DNA of 64,000 bases, from positions 1 to 64,000 of the forward strand of contig VXMI01000047.1 in NCBI GenBank assembly GCA_009841165.1. Reading direction: 5' to 3'. A program made the position numbers and the translations under genes. Under the pieces are notes generated by a model that saw only the letters and a program-made list of their open reading frames with translations, did no database searches and was not told the origin of the DNA. Below, piece by piece: positions 17,965-28,101 of the stretch (position 1 is its first letter; each line of letters starts with the position of its first letter). The stretch comes from Gemmatimonadota bacterium (lineage in GTDB: Bacteria > Gemmatimonadota > Gemmatimonadetes > Longimicrobiales > Gaopeijiaceae).

Positions 17965-20900
17965 GACCGGCTCACATCCCGCCACCGGCGCGGTCACGTC
18001 CACTCCCGCGTTTGAGACGCTGTTGCACGGCATGCCCGCGCCCGGAGTCACACGGACAGTTGGCGGTGCCGTTGGCTCTCTTCCATTGGCTGTAGTCGCC
18101 GCACTCGCGGAGCGGCTCCCCAACCGGCTGTGGGTTGTCGCAGCTTCCTCACCCGGCGAGGCCGGCGAGCATCTGGGCGACCTGGAAACACTGCTGGGTG
18201 GGAGCGCGGTCGCCCACTATCCTCAGCGCGAGGGGGTATCCGCCGATGACACCGGCGACGATCCCCAGCTCACGCTGGCCGGCCGGCGGGTAGAAGCCTT
18301 CGAGGCCCTTCTCACGGGGCGCGCAAGGGTCATGATCACGACGCGGCGGGCACTCCAGGAAGTCGCCCGGATCCCGGACGATCTGGCTGCTCTCCGGCTC
18401 ACCGTGAAGACCGGCCAGCGGCTGCGCCGCGACTCCCTCATCGAGACCCTGGATGCGCGCGGCTTCGAGCGGGTGCCGATCGTCGAGAGTCCCGGATGCT
18501 ACGCCGTCCGCGGTGGCCTCATCGACCTCTTCTCTTTCGGCGCCGCCGCTCCGGCGCGGGTCGAGTTCTGGGGCGACGACGTCGAGTCCATCCGATCCTT
18601 CGACATCCTGGATCAGCGTTCCACCAACACGACGGATCGCGCCGACATCCTGCCGGTTCGTTTCGGAGGACACACGGCGGCAGACCCGTCAATGTGCTCC
18701 ATCCTGGAGAGGTTGCCCCGTGACACCGTGCTGGTACGCAACTCCGACCGGCCATGGGCCGACAGCGCCGCACGACCCTGGCGACAGGTCGAGAAACAGT
18801 ACTCCGAAGCCGTCCGCTACGGAAACCCCGCCACGCCACCCGCTGCACTCTTCCTGGCCCCCGAGACGCTGGCCAGTCGCGCACGCCGGCATCCGCAGCT
18901 GGTATTCGTGGAGGAGCATGTCGGCGACCCCGTCTTTCAGGTTCGCCGTCCGCCCCCGATCGAGCGCAACACCCGCAGACTTGCGTCTTTTCTGGCCGGA
19001 GCAGAGGCTCGAGGCGCCACGACGCACCTCCTGTGCGACAACGAAGGACAGGCGGCGCGACTCGAGGAGCTCATCACCGATCGCAAAGGCATACCCCCCC
19101 GGGGGTGTCATGTGGTCGTGGGGTCCCTTTCGGGCGGGTTCATGGTCTCGGACGCACATCCTCCAGCGAACTTCCTCACAGACCACGAGATCTTTCGCCG
19201 AAGCCGCAAGTTGCGACGCAGCAAGCGGTTCCGAGGAGCGGCCGCGCTGGAGAGCCTGGCCCAGCTGACGCCAGGCGACTACGTCGTCCACATGGAGCAC
19301 GGCATCGGGCGCTTCCGCGGGCTTGAACGGGTCGTGATCGGAGACGCATCGATCGAATCGCTGGTCGTCGTCTACGACCAGGACGAAGTGCTGCGCGTCC
19401 CGGTATACCTCCTGGACCAGGTCGAGCGCTGGGTGGGGGCGCACCCCGAAGACCGACCTCCGAGTCTCCATCGCATCGGAGGCAGGCGCTGGAAGAGCCT
19501 CAAGCGGAAGACCCAGGCGGCGATCAACCGGATGACCGCCGAGCTGCTCGATCTCTACGCCGCACGACGCGCCCGCCCCGGGAACGCGTTTTCTGCCGAC
19601 ACCCGGTGGCAACGCGAGATGGAGTCGTCCTTCCTTTACGAGGACACTCCGGATCAGCGCCGGGCGGTCGAGGACGTAAAGCGCGACATGCAGTCGTCCG
19701 GCATCATGGATCGACTGGTCTGCGGCGACGCCGGATACGGCAAGACCGAGGTCGCCGTGCGCGCCGCCTTCAAGGCGGTCCAGGACGGAAAGCAGGTCGC
19801 GGTCCTGGCTCCGACGACGGTGCTCGTCGCGCAGCACGCCAAGACGTTCGGCGACCGGCTCGCCGACTACCCCGTGCGCGTCGTGTCGCTGTCGCGACTG
19901 GATTCGCCGGCCCGCCAGCGGGAAGTGATCGCCGAACTCGCCGCGGGCACCGCGGACATCGTGATCGGCACGCACCGTCTTCTGTCCCCGGACGTGGCCT
20001 TCCGCGATCTGGGCCTGGTCGTGATCGACGAGGAACAGCGCATGGGCGTACGCCAGAAGGAGCGCCTGAAGCGCCTTCGCACGACCGTGGACGTGCTGAC
20101 GCTGACCGCCACCCCGATACCGAGGACGCTCTATCTGTCGCTGACGGGCGTCCGGGATCTGTCGCTCATACGGACCCCACCCCGTGACAGGATGCCGATC
20201 GTCACCCATGTGATTGGCTGGAGCGACCACCTGATCGCCGAGGCGTGCCAACAGGAGCTGGACCGCGGCGGACAGGTCTTCTTCCTCCACAACCGTGTGG
20301 AGACCATCGATACCGCCGCCGAGCGGGTGCGAAGGCTGGTGCCGCGCGCCGCCGTCGGTGTCGCCCATGGTCAGATGGCGGCGCGGCAGCTGGACCGCGC
20401 CATGACGGATTTCGTACAGGGCGGCACGGACATCCTCGTCTGCTCATCGATAATCGAGAACGGGCTCGATGTCCCCAACGCCAACACGCTCATCGTGACG
20501 GGCGCGGACCGGTTCGGGCTCTCCCAGCTCTACCAGATTCGCGGCCGTGTCGGCCGCTGGGACCGCCGTGCCTACTGCTACCTGATCGTGCCGGAGAAGA
20601 TCACGCCGGAAGCCGAGAAGCGGCTCCGTGTCCTCGAGCACTACACGGAGCTGGGAAGCGGCTACCACATCGCGCTGCGGGACCTGGAAGTCAGGGGTGC
20701 GGGCAACCTGCTGGGTGAGGACCAGAGCGGTTTCGCTCACGCCGTCGGGATCGATACCTACATGCGGCTCATCGAAGACGCGGTCCGCCGGATCCGTGAA
20801 GGACCGGACCGCCGCGACCATCCCCGCCCCGAAGTGACGATGGACGGCGACGCCTATCTGCCGGACGAGTACGTGCCGGATCAGCATCAGAAGCTGCATC

Positions 20901-21394
20901 TCTACCGGCGCCTCTCGAAGATGTCGGGCCATGCCGAGGTCACAGCGCTGGCCGAAGAGCTCCGCGACCGCTTCGGCAGGCTTCCCGCTCAGGCCAGACG
21001 GCTGCTCGAAAAATCCCTGCTCGCGAGCGCGGGCCGGCGGGCTGGCGTGAACAGGATCCTGGTGCGGCGGAACAGCGCCCGCATCAACTTCATTTCAGGC
21101 GTGGTGCCCCGCATGTCGGCGCTGGAGAAGGCACTCGCGGGCGAACCGGTAGGTATCGAGGTGCGCCGGATCTCCCCACTGTCGGTGATCCTGGAGTGTT
21201 CGGATCGACAGCGTCTGGCTAATCTGGTAGTGCGGGCGATCGATGCCCTTGGCGGTAGCGACTCGTCTTTCGGAGTCGACGATGTCCCGCATAGTGAGCC
21301 AAACACCCGCGACGCGACCGGGAGGGTTTTGGAATCCCCGATGGGAACAGGGACAGGTCCTTTGGCAGAATCCACCCACGATGCCCGATACTGA
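17957..21394 (+). CDS. mfd: Transcription-repair coupling factor Mfd
   Basis: 1,145 residues from the GTG at 17957, overlapping the BatA-like stop by 8 bp; a longer frame from 17870 would overlap much more and is unlikely. Domains: UvrB-like N-terminal half (GGLIDLFSFGAAAPARVEFW), RNA-polymerase-interacting CarD-like domain (TPGDYVVHMEHGIGRFRG), then RecG-like translocase with Walker A GDAGYGKTEVA, APTTVLVAQ, DEEQ box (VIDEEQRMGV), TLTATPIPRTLY and the TRG motif region, and a TRCF C-terminal domain. It removes stalled RNA polymerase and recruits UvrA. Leads into two periplasmic chaperone genes. Confidence 0.96.
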   Translation: MSRTGSHPATGAVTSTPAFETLLHGMPAPGVTRTVGGAVGSLPLAVVAALAERLPNRLWVVAASSPGEAGEHLGDLETLLGGSAVAHYPQREGVSADDTGDDPQLTLAGRRVEAFEALLTGRARVMITTRRALQEVARIPDDLAALRLTVKTGQRLRRDSLIETLDARGFERVPIVESPGCYAVRGGLIDLFSFGAAAPARVEFWGDDVESIRSFDILDQRSTNTTDRADILPVRFGGHTAADPSMCSILERLPRDTVLVRNSDRPWADSAARPWRQVEKQYSEAVRYGNPATPPAALFLAPETLASRARRHPQLVFVEEHVGDPVFQVRRPPPIERNTRRLASFLAGAEARGATTHLLCDNEGQAARLEELITDRKGIPPRGCHVVVGSLSGGFMVSDAHPPANFLTDHEIFRRSRKLRRSKRFRGAAALESLAQLTPGDYVVHMEHGIGRFRGLERVVIGDASIESLVVVYDQDEVLRVPVYLLDQVERWVGAHPEDRPPSLHRIGGRRWKSLKRKTQAAINRMTAELLDLYAARRARPGNAFSADTRWQREMESSFLYEDTPDQRRAVEDVKRDMQSSGIMDRLVCGDAGYGKTEVAVRAAFKAVQDGKQVAVLAPTTVLVAQHAKTFGDRLADYPVRVVSLSRLDSPARQREVIAELAAGTADIVIGTHRLLSPDVAFRDLGLVVIDEEQRMGVRQKERLKRLRTTVDVLTLTATPIPRTLYLSLTGVRDLSLIRTPPRDRMPIVTHVIGWSDHLIAEACQQELDRGGQVFFLHNRVETIDTAAERVRRLVPRAAVGVAHGQMAARQLDRAMTDFVQGGTDILVCSSIIENGLDVPNANTLIVTGADRFGLSQLYQIRGRVGRWDRRAYCYLIVPEKITPEAEKRLRVLEHYTELGSGYHIALRDLEVRGAGNLLGEDQSGFAHAVGIDTYMRLIEDAVRRIREGPDRRDHPRPEVTMDGDAYLPDEYVPDQHQKLHLYRRLSKMSGHAEVTALAEELRDRFGRLPAQARRLLEKSLLASAGRRAGVNRILVRRNSARINFISGVVPRMSALEKALAGEPVGIEVRRISPLSVILECSDRQRLANLVVRAIDALGGSDSSFGVDDVPHSEPNTRDATGRVLESPMGTGTGPLAESTHDARY

Positions 21395-22766
21395 TTGCGT
21401 GCGCACCGCCGACACCCGGCCCCTGCGGCACGCTGGCGTCCTTGGAGCCCTGTTGCTGTCGGCGTGCGGTTCCGGGAACCTGGCGGAGGCCGCGCACCAC
21501 CGGCTCACCGTCGAGGACGCGGCCGGGTTGGTCGCCGAGCACAGCACGGTGCCCGCCGACACCCAGGTGGTGCGGGTCCTGGCCGAACTGTGGGTGGACT
21601 ATTCCCTGCTCGCCACGCACCTGGGCGCGGATACCACCCTCGGGTCGCTCGACGTGGGGCTGATTGTCGAACAGCCCCTGCAGGAGATCATGCTGGACCG
21701 CCTGAGGGACGCGGTGATCGATGTCGACACGGTCGTCAGCAACGAGGAACTCGCCGAGCGCTTCGCCGCCGACCTTCCCGGCGCACGCGCGACCGCTTCC
21801 CAGATTCTGCTGATCCTTCCGCCGAGCGCGACGATCCGGCAGCGGGACAGCGTCCTGACCGTGGCGCGCTCGCTGCGCGATCAATTGGCCGAGGGTGCCG
21901 ACTTCGCCGAAATGGCGGTGCGGTACAGCGGAGACCCCGGCAGCGGCAGCCGCGGCGGCAGCATGGGTACCTTCGGACGTGGAGAAATGCTGGCGCCGAT
22001 CGACTCGGCCGTCTTCGGTCTGCAGCCCGGCGAGCTCAGCGACCCCGTCGAGACTCAACTCGGCTACCATCTGCTGCGGCTCGACGCGCTCGCCGTACCG
22101 GAGCTTTCCGAGGTAGGAGCCGAGTTCCGCGCCCGGATCCAGCAGGAGCGGCTGACCCGGGCGGAGGGGGCGTACATCGCTCAACTGGATTCGGCGGCCG
22201 GCCTGCAATTCGCGCCGGACGCCCTGCAACTCGCCCGGGCGCTTATCGAGACCGCGCCGTCGCGGCTGTCGCGCGGTGCGTCGGAACGCCCGCTCATGAC
22301 CTGGTCTGACGGCGGCGTCTACACGACCGGTGAGTTCCTGGAGCTGGCCCGCATCTCGCCGGACGGGTTCGCCCAGGGCATTCTTGCCGCCTCGGACACC
22401 GAGTTGCGGGCCCTGGTGCGCCGGCTCGCGCAACAGGAACTGCTGCTTGCGGAAGCGCGGGAGGGCGGCTTCGACGCGACGGCCGTTCAGGTGGATTCGG
22501 TGTCGGCGGAGGCGCGGACCGCAATCAGGGAGCGGGCCGAGGTCATCGGACTCATCCCTCGCCCGGGGACGGATGGAGCCGAGTCAGCGACGCCGACGGT
22601 TCAGGAACTCGTACGCGGGGCCCTGATCCGGATCATCTCGGGGCAGCAGGAAATACTCCCCCTGGGCGGCGTTACATTCCTGTTGAGGGAAACGGACGCG
22701 TGGCGCATCCACGAATCGCGGATCGGTACAACCCTGGACCGCGTCGAAGAAATCGAACTCCGTTAG
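21381..22766 (+). CDS. PrsA-like parvulin peptidyl-prolyl isomerase lipoprotein
   Basis: 461 residues from the ATG at 21381, 14 bp inside the end of mfd; the longer frame upstream lies in mfd and breaks the signal peptide. The signal ends in a lipobox, [10 protein letters not shown], so it should be lipid-anchored. A parvulin (rotamase) domain spans about residues 130-250: [52 protein letters not shown]. The C-terminal half is helical and not recognised. Likely a periplasmic folding factor for exported proteins. Followed 13 bp later by a second, SurA-type parvulin. Confidence 0.83.
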   Translation: MPDTDCVRTADTRPLRHAGVLGALLLSACGSGNLAEAAHHRLTVEDAAGLVAEHSTVPADTQVVRVLAELWVDYSLLATHLGADTTLGSLDVGLIVEQPLQEIMLDRLRDAVIDVDTVVSNEELAERFAADLPGARATASQILLILPPSATIRQRDSVLTVARSLRDQLAEGADFAEMAVRYSGDPGSGSRGGSMGTFGRGEMLAPIDSAVFGLQPGELSDPVETQLGYHLLRLDALAVPELSEVGAEFRARIQQERLTRAEGAYIAQLDSAAGLQFAPDALQLARALIETAPSRLSRGASERPLMTWSDGGVYTTGEFLELARISPDGFAQGILAASDTELRALVRRLAQQELLLAEAREGGFDATAVQVDSVSAEARTAIRERAEVIGLIPRPGTDGAESATPTVQELVRGALIRIISGQQEILPLGGVTFLLRETDAWRIHESRIGTTLDRVEEIELR

Positions 22767-22800
22767 CCCGGCTCACAAGATGCAGCAAGGCAGGCTCGCC

Positions 22801-24141
22801 ATGAGATCATCTCGGCCTTTCCCCACACCCGATGTGCTGCTCGCCCGGGCGCTGCTCGTTTGCACCGCTGCGGGAACCGTTGCCGCCCCCGCAAGGGCGC
22901 AGGAAGAAGCGGTGGACCGTGTCGTGGCGATCGTCGGCGATTCGGTCGTGCTGCAGTCCCAGCTGGTCCAGGTCGAAAGCCAGCAGCGCGCCCGGGGACA
23001 GCCCGTGCCCGAAGAAGGCACGCCTGAATCGGAGGAGTACCGGCGGACCCTGCTGGACGCACTGATCGCCAACCAGATCGTGCTGCAGGCGGCGGCGCAG
23101 GACACGCTGCTCGAGGTGGACAGCGACCGCCTGGAGAGCCAGCTGCAACAGCGCATGGACACTGTCGAGGCCTCCTTCGGCGGCCGGGCGGCGATGGAGA
23201 GCCAGCTGGAGACCGAAGGACTCTCCCTGCAGGCCTATCGCGAGTTGCTAAGAGACGAAATCAGCCAGGGCATGCTCATCCAGCTGTACGTCGCAAGGTA
23301 CAGTGGCGAGAGCGCGGTCGAGGTTACCGAGGCGGAGATACGCGAGTTCTTCGAAGCGCAGCGCGCCGCACTGCAGCAGCGCCCCGCCACCGTGACCTTC
23401 AAGCAGATCCTCCTGACCGTGCAACCGTCCGATTCCACCCTGGACGCGGCCCGATCCAGGGCCGAGGACCTCCTCGAGCGTGTCCGCGCGGGCGAGGACT
23501 TCGCTGCGCTGGCCACCGAGTACTCGCAGGATCCCGGTTCGGCCGAGGCCGGAGGCGACCTGGGGTGGTTCCGCCGGGGTCTGATGGTCGACGAATTCGA
23601 CGATGCGGCGTTCAGTCTGCTCGAGGGCGGCATCAGCGACGTTGTCGAGACCGACTTCGGGTATCACATCATACTCGTGGAGCGGGTGCGATACGCGGAG
23701 CGGCGGGCCCGCCACATCCTCATTCGGCCCGATATCGGGCTGGGCGACATAGGGGCGACCCGTTCATTCGCCGCGGATATAGCCGAGAGGGCCAGGGCCG
23801 AGGACTTCGAGTCGCTGATCGACGAGTATCACGAGTCCAGCCTGCCCGATTCCGCGACGGTACCGCAGCGCCAGATCGCGCAGTATCTCGCCCCCGCATA
23901 CGTGGCGGCGCTCACCGGGCGCGAAATCGGCGAGATCGTCGGCCCCATACAGTTCACATTCCAGGGCGAGGAGCTCTTCGCGATCATCAGGATCGAGCAG
24001 TTGCGCGATGCCGGAGAGTTCAGCTACGAGGATCTGGAGCCGCAGATTCGCGCCACCCTGATGGCGCAAAAGAGGGAGGAAGCGCTCCTGGACGGGCTGC
24101 GGGCCAGGACCTACGTCGAGGTCAAGGAACCGGGGCGATAG
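22801..24141 (+). CDS. surA: SurA-like peptidyl-prolyl isomerase
   Basis: About 446 residues. I prefer the ATG at 22801 because AAGG/CAGG lies 6-10 bases upstream; an ATG at 22780 has no ribosome site. After a signal peptide (ending AAPARA), a SurA N-terminal chaperone region begins [18 protein letters not shown]. Two parvulin domains follow: [15 protein letters not shown]...[12 protein letters not shown]...[13 protein letters not shown], and a weaker one from [13 protein letters not shown]. Such proteins escort outer-membrane beta-barrels through the periplasm; the window's TonB receptor and barrel protein would be clients. The pairing surA-pdxA is also seen in Escherichia coli. Confidence 0.85.
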   Translation: MRSSRPFPTPDVLLARALLVCTAAGTVAAPARAQEEAVDRVVAIVGDSVVLQSQLVQVESQQRARGQPVPEEGTPESEEYRRTLLDALIANQIVLQAAAQDTLLEVDSDRLESQLQQRMDTVEASFGGRAAMESQLETEGLSLQAYRELLRDEISQGMLIQLYVARYSGESAVEVTEAEIREFFEAQRAALQQRPATVTFKQILLTVQPSDSTLDAARSRAEDLLERVRAGEDFAALATEYSQDPGSAEAGGDLGWFRRGLMVDEFDDAAFSLLEGGISDVVETDFGYHIILVERVRYAERRARHILIRPDIGLGDIGATRSFAADIAERARAEDFESLIDEYHESSLPDSATVPQRQIAQYLAPAYVAALTGREIGEIVGPIQFTFQGEELFAIIRIEQLRDAGEFSYEDLEPQIRATLMAQKREEALLDGLRARTYVEVKEPGR

Positions 24142-24146
24142 AGGAC

Positions 24147-25142
24147 GTGCCGCGCGGCCCACGCGAGGTGCAGCTCGCCGTCACGCTGGGGGATCCCGGC
24201 GGGATCGGCCCGGAGGTGGCCGCAAAGGCCCTGGCCGCGACGGCGCGGTTCGATCCGCCGCTCTGTGCCGACAGCGTGTGGGTGATCGGACCGGTGGAAT
24301 GCGCCGGCGACTTCTCGGGATCGTGGCGGTTCGAGGCGGTGGGCGGAGGCGCTGCGGGACTTCACCCCGGCAGGGCGGCCGGGATGGCCATCGAGCGTGC
24401 GATCGAGCTGGCGCTGGCGGGCGAGGTCGACGCCATCGTGACCGCGCCGGTGCACAAGCCCGGGCTGGCCGCGGCCGGATATCACCCGGGCCACACCGAG
24501 ATGCTCATTGCGCTGTCGGGCGCGGCCGAGGCAGGCATGTTGATGTGTGACGAGGGCGATGGCATCGGCACTGCTCCCAAGCGGGTCATGCTCGCCACGA
24601 TCCATATTCCGCTCGCGGAGGTGGCCGCGTCGATCGACAAGGCGCTGCTCGTGTCGCAGACGCGCCTGCTTGGCGCGGCTCTGCGCTCCGACTGGGGGCT
24701 CGCGGCGCCCCGGATCGCGCTATGCGCACTCAATCCCCATGCCTCCGACAACGGCATGTTCGGCACCGAGGAGCGCGATGTCTATGAGCCCGCGATCGCG
24801 GCCCTGGAAGGTGACCCATGGCATGTCACCGGGCCCGTTCCCGCCGACACCGTCTTTGTCCGCGCCTTCTCCGGCGAGTTCGACGCCGTGGTGGCGCCCT
24901 ACCACGACGTGGGAATGGCCGCCTTCAAGACCGCTGCGTTCGGCAGGGGCGTCAACGTGACCCTGGGCCTGCCATTCATCCGCACGTCGCCCGATCACGG
25001 GACCGCGTTCGACATTGCGGGCCGGGGAGTTGCCGACCCCTCCTCGATGGTTGAGGCCGTCCGTCTGGCGATGCGCCTGGCCGAAGCGCGTCGGGCCGCC
25101 TGCACCAGCGCTGCCCGGGCACCGGCCGCGCCGATCAGGTGA
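24147..25142 (+). CDS. pdxA: 4-hydroxythreonine-4-phosphate dehydrogenase
   Basis: About 331 residues. The start is a GTG at 24147, five bases after the surA stop; a GTG at 24168 is an alternative, since the first conserved residues are VQLAVTLGDPGGIGPEV. Other marks: VTAPVHKPG, the metal-binding His of GYHPGHTEM, ALNPHASDNGMFGTEE, and APYHDVGMAAFKTAAFG with the second metal His, then TSPDHGTAFDIAG. It oxidises 4-phosphohydroxy-threonine in the DXP-independent arm of vitamin B6 synthesis. Ends in a 4-bp overlap (GTGA) with holB. Confidence 0.92.
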   Translation: MPRGPREVQLAVTLGDPGGIGPEVAAKALAATARFDPPLCADSVWVIGPVECAGDFSGSWRFEAVGGGAAGLHPGRAAGMAIERAIELALAGEVDAIVTAPVHKPGLAAAGYHPGHTEMLIALSGAAEAGMLMCDEGDGIGTAPKRVMLATIHIPLAEVAASIDKALLVSQTRLLGAALRSDWGLAAPRIALCALNPHASDNGMFGTEERDVYEPAIAALEGDPWHVTGPVPADTVFVRAFSGEFDAVVAPYHDVGMAAFKTAAFGRGVNVTLGLPFIRTSPDHGTAFDIAGRGVADPSSMVEAVRLAMRLAEARRAACTSAARAPAAPIR

Positions 25143-26290
25143 CTCCCGCAGCCGGGCGGGCGGAGCCACCCCGGTTCCGGGGACACGAAGCGCTCCGCGC
25201 GTCGCTGCGCCGGTCCCTGGCGCGCCGCACGCTGCCCGCCACCGTGCTGATACACGGGATGCCCGGATGCGGCAAGCAGTCGCTGGCCCTGTGGCTGGCG
25301 CGCACGCGGCTCTGCAGCGGGGAGGACAAGCCCTGCGGCCACTGCGACAGTTGCCGGCGCGCGCTCCGCCTGGAACACCCCGATATCCACTGGCACTTCC
25401 CGCTGCCGCGCCCGAAGCGCACTTCGGGACCGGCGAAACTGGCGGCGGCGCTGCAGGATGCCCGCTTCGAGAGACTTGGTGAATTCCGCAACAGCCCTCT
25501 CCGTGCGGAGAGCGACACCGAGGTCAAGGGCATCTATCTGGCTGCCGTTCTGACGATCCGAGACCACGCCCACCGCCGGCCGGCCGTGGGCGAAGAGCAG
25601 GTATTCATCATCGGGGACGCAGAATACCTCGTCCCCCAGGAGGCCAGTCCGGAAGCCGCCAACGCACTGCTGAAGCTCCTGGAGGAGCCCCCGGACGGCA
25701 GCCGCTTCATTCTCACTTCGGGCCAGCCGGGGAGCCTGCTCGATACCATACGATCACGGGCCCTGCCGATCCACCTCCCCCCTCTGCCCGTCACGGAGGT
25801 GGCCGCCTTCCTCCGCGAGGAGTGCAGCGCAGACCCCGAGTCGGCGATGCGCGCCGCCAAACTGTCCCAGGGCTCGATCGGTACCGCCCTCGGATACCTG
25901 GAACCGGACGGCGATCAAAGCCGCCAGCGCGCCCGCGCTCTCGCCCTGTTGCGCGCGGCCACCGCGGGCCGGCGCGCCGACGCGTACACGGCCGCGGCGG
26001 GATTCCCCCCCGGAGGGGCGCGCGGCCTCCTCGACCTCATGGGGGCGCTGCAGCTCTGGATCCGCGACCTCGGCGCGGCCGGTCTCGGCCGTGAGGACCA
26101 GGTCGTCAACGTGGACGAGCTGCCGTTCCTGCGGGACACGGCCCGGCGGCTGGCACTCACACCCGACCGGGTCGCGCGCGCCGTCGGACAGGTCGAGGAA
26201 GCCAGGATGCTGGCGCGGGGCAATGTGAACCCCCAACTCTTCATGGGTACCCTGCTCCTGGATCTGGAGGAGATCCTCGAGCCCGCCTGA
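25139..26290 (+). CDS. holB: DNA polymerase III delta' subunit (clamp loader)
   Basis: 383 residues from GTG at 25139, overlapping the pdxA stop by 4 bp. It is an AAA+ clamp-loader protein: Walker A-like GMPGCGKQS, a zinc-binding Cys cluster (RLCSGEDKPCGHCDSC), the sensor segment VFIIGDAEYL, EAANALLKLLEEPP, and ILTSGQPGSLLDTIRSR with the SRC-like SRAL motif. The C-terminal helical part (about 250-380) is less conserved and matches the collar region of delta'. With gamma/tau and delta it loads the beta clamp. Sits between pdxA and moaC in a close-packed run. Confidence 0.87.
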   Translation: MTPAAGRAEPPRFRGHEALRASLRRSLARRTLPATVLIHGMPGCGKQSLALWLARTRLCSGEDKPCGHCDSCRRALRLEHPDIHWHFPLPRPKRTSGPAKLAAALQDARFERLGEFRNSPLRAESDTEVKGIYLAAVLTIRDHAHRRPAVGEEQVFIIGDAEYLVPQEASPEAANALLKLLEEPPDGSRFILTSGQPGSLLDTIRSRALPIHLPPLPVTEVAAFLREECSADPESAMRAAKLSQGSIGTALGYLEPDGDQSRQRARALALLRAATAGRRADAYTAAAGFPPGGARGLLDLMGALQLWIRDLGAAGLGREDQVVNVDELPFLRDTARRLALTPDRVARAVGQVEEARMLARGNVNPQLFMGTLLLDLEEILEPA

Positions 26291-26295
26291 CCGCC

Positions 26296-26835
26296 GTGAC
26301 ACCCGAAAGCCCTGACACGAGAATGAAGGATCCCGATCCGCGAACAGCCCCCGCGCTGACCCATCTCGACAGCGACGGAGAGGCGAAGATGGTGGAGGTG
26401 GGCGACAAGGACGTCACCTCCCGCCGGGCCGTGGCCCAGGGGGTGCTGAGGTGCTCCCCGCGCGCCTACGAACTGCTGGCCGGCGGGGCGAACCCCAAGG
26501 GAGACGTGGAGCAGGTGGCGCGCGTCGCGGGGATCATGGCGGGCAAGCGCACGGGCGAACTGATCCCGCTCTGCCACGTGCTGCCCGCCGCGAGCATCGG
26601 TGTCGAGTTGGCGGCGGACCCCGCGCTACCCGGGATCAGGGTGACCGCCACCGCGCGGATCGCGGGCCGGACCGGCGTGGAAATGGAGGCGTTGACCGCG
26701 GTGTCGGTGGCGCTCCTCACGGCCTACGACATGCTCAAGGCCGTCGACCGCGACATGACCATCGAGTCGATCCGGCTGGTGGAGAAGTCGGGGGGGCGCT
26801 CGGGAAGCTGGCGCGCCGGGCGCGGGTCAGTCTGA
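26296..26835 (+). CDS. moaC: Cyclic pyranopterin monophosphate synthase
   Basis: 179 residues from GTG at 26296; ATG at 26323 is equally possible and gives 170. MoaC hallmarks: [21 protein letters not shown] at the start, [19 protein letters not shown], and [29 protein letters not shown] with the catalytic Lys. It converts the MoaA product to cPMP in molybdopterin synthesis. moaA, moaD and moaE are not here; moeA lies 9 kb away. Its stop overlaps the convergent transglycosylase gene by 9 bp inside a small palindrome. Confidence 0.94.
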   Translation: MTPESPDTRMKDPDPRTAPALTHLDSDGEAKMVEVGDKDVTSRRAVAQGVLRCSPRAYELLAGGANPKGDVEQVARVAGIMAGKRTGELIPLCHVLPAASIGVELAADPALPGIRVTATARIAGRTGVEMEALTAVSVALLTAYDMLKAVDRDMTIESIRLVEKSGGRSGSWRAGRGSV

Positions 26836-28095
26836 CGGCGGCAGGGCGCGGCTGGGCACCGGGATGACCAGCCTGGCGCCGATCTGAAGGCGCCGGGGCT
26901 CCACGTCGGGGTTGGCCGCCCGCAGATTGTCGACCGAGATCCTGTAGTAGCGGGCGATATGGGTCAGGGTCTCGCCCGCGGAGACGATGTGCCACGCGAC
27001 GCGCTCATGAGGCGGGATCGTAGCGAAACGCGTGCCGAAGCCGCTGGCCCGACCCTCCGGCAGGCGCACCGTGGTCGATCCCCTGGCGGACGTAATGCCG
27101 GCGTGAAGGTGCGGATTCAGCCGCTCCACCTCCTCCTCCCCGACACCTGCTGCCCGCGCGATGACGTCGAGCGTCGCGGCGCCTTCGACCGCGGTGGTGT
27201 CGAAGCGGACGGGGGGCGACTTGACGGGATTCGGCAGACCGTAGTACGCGGGCGTGCTGGCGATCTGGACGGCCGCGAGGTACTTCGGGATGAAGTCGCG
27301 GGTTTCGGCGGGAAGCCGCTCGCGGATTCGGGTGAACAGTTCGTCCTCGCGGGGATGGTCGCCACCGTGGCGCCGTATCACCGACTCCACCCGGCTGGGA
27401 CCGGCGTTGTAGGCAGCAAGGGTGAGGAACCACGACCCGAACCGCCGGTTGAGGTGGACGATGTAGTCGAGGGCGGCGGGGGTCGCGGCGAACGGATCGA
27501 AGCGCTCGTCCACGATGCCGTCGACGCGCAGGCCGAGCCCACGCGCCGTGTGAGGCATGAACTGCCAGAGTCCCGCGGCCCCGGCGGGCGATACGGCCGT
27601 GGTGTAGTAATTGGCTTCGATGAGCGGCAGGTAGACGAGCGATTCGGGCAGACCCCGCTTCGCCAGTTCGGCGTTCACGAAGTCCTGGTACTGGCCCATG
27701 CGTGCCAGACCCCGCTGGAAAGGCGCAGTCGACCGCCCGCGCCAGTATTCCAGCCACCAGTCGATCCGCCTCTGGATCTGTTCCTCCCGGACCGTCGGCG
27801 ACGTCATGATCGGATCGAAAGCGGCCAGTTCCAGGGGGTCCAGAGGCTCGACCGCCTCCGGCAGCGCGCGGCGCCCCTCCACGAGCGACGGGACTACCGG
27901 CGCCCGCTCGCCCGGCTCACGGCGCACGGGGGCGTCGCCGGCCGGAGCGGCCGGAGCAGGGGGCAGAGGCGGCGGTTGCCTCGCACAACCCGCCAGCAAC
28001 AGCGAGACCGCAGCCAGACCGTACCAGCCGGCCGCAGAGCGAAGCGGTCCGGCCCGGAAGCATCGCCGCTCGAATGCCGGGGGGATCTTGTCCAC
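26827..28095 (-). CDS. mltD: MltD-like lytic transglycosylase lipoprotein with LysM
   Basis: 422 residues from GTG, six bases after the guaB stop. A signal with lipobox (SLLLAGC) and a Pro-rich spacer come first. A soluble lytic transglycosylase domain (about 150-290) follows: YLPLIEANYYTTAVSPAGAAG, where the family's catalytic Glu is in the IEANY motif, WQFMPHTARGLGL, LTLAAYNAGPSRV. One clear LysM repeat ends the protein (WHIVSAGETLTHIARYY, with VEPRRLQIGARLVIP). It cuts peptidoglycan glycan strands to 1,6-anhydro-muropeptides at the outer membrane. LysM should anchor it to the wall. A weaker LysM-like segment around AARAAGVGEEEVERLNP may be a second, degenerate copy. Confidence 0.9.
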   Translation of the reverse strand: MDKIPPAFERRCFRAGPLRSAAGWYGLAAVSLLLAGCARQPPPLPPAPAAPAGDAPVRREPGERAPVVPSLVEGRRALPEAVEPLDPLELAAFDPIMTSPTVREEQIQRRIDWWLEYWRGRSTAPFQRGLARMGQYQDFVNAELAKRGLPESLVYLPLIEANYYTTAVSPAGAAGLWQFMPHTARGLGLRVDGIVDERFDPFAATPAALDYIVHLNRRFGSWFLTLAAYNAGPSRVESVIRRHGGDHPREDELFTRIRERLPAETRDFIPKYLAAVQIASTPAYYGLPNPVKSPPVRFDTTAVEGAATLDVIARAAGVGEEEVERLNPHLHAGITSARGSTTVRLPEGRASGFGTRFATIPPHERVAWHIVSAGETLTHIARYYRISVDNLRAANPDVEPRRLQIGARLVIPVPSRALPPSD

Positions 28096-28101
28096 GGGCT
28101 T

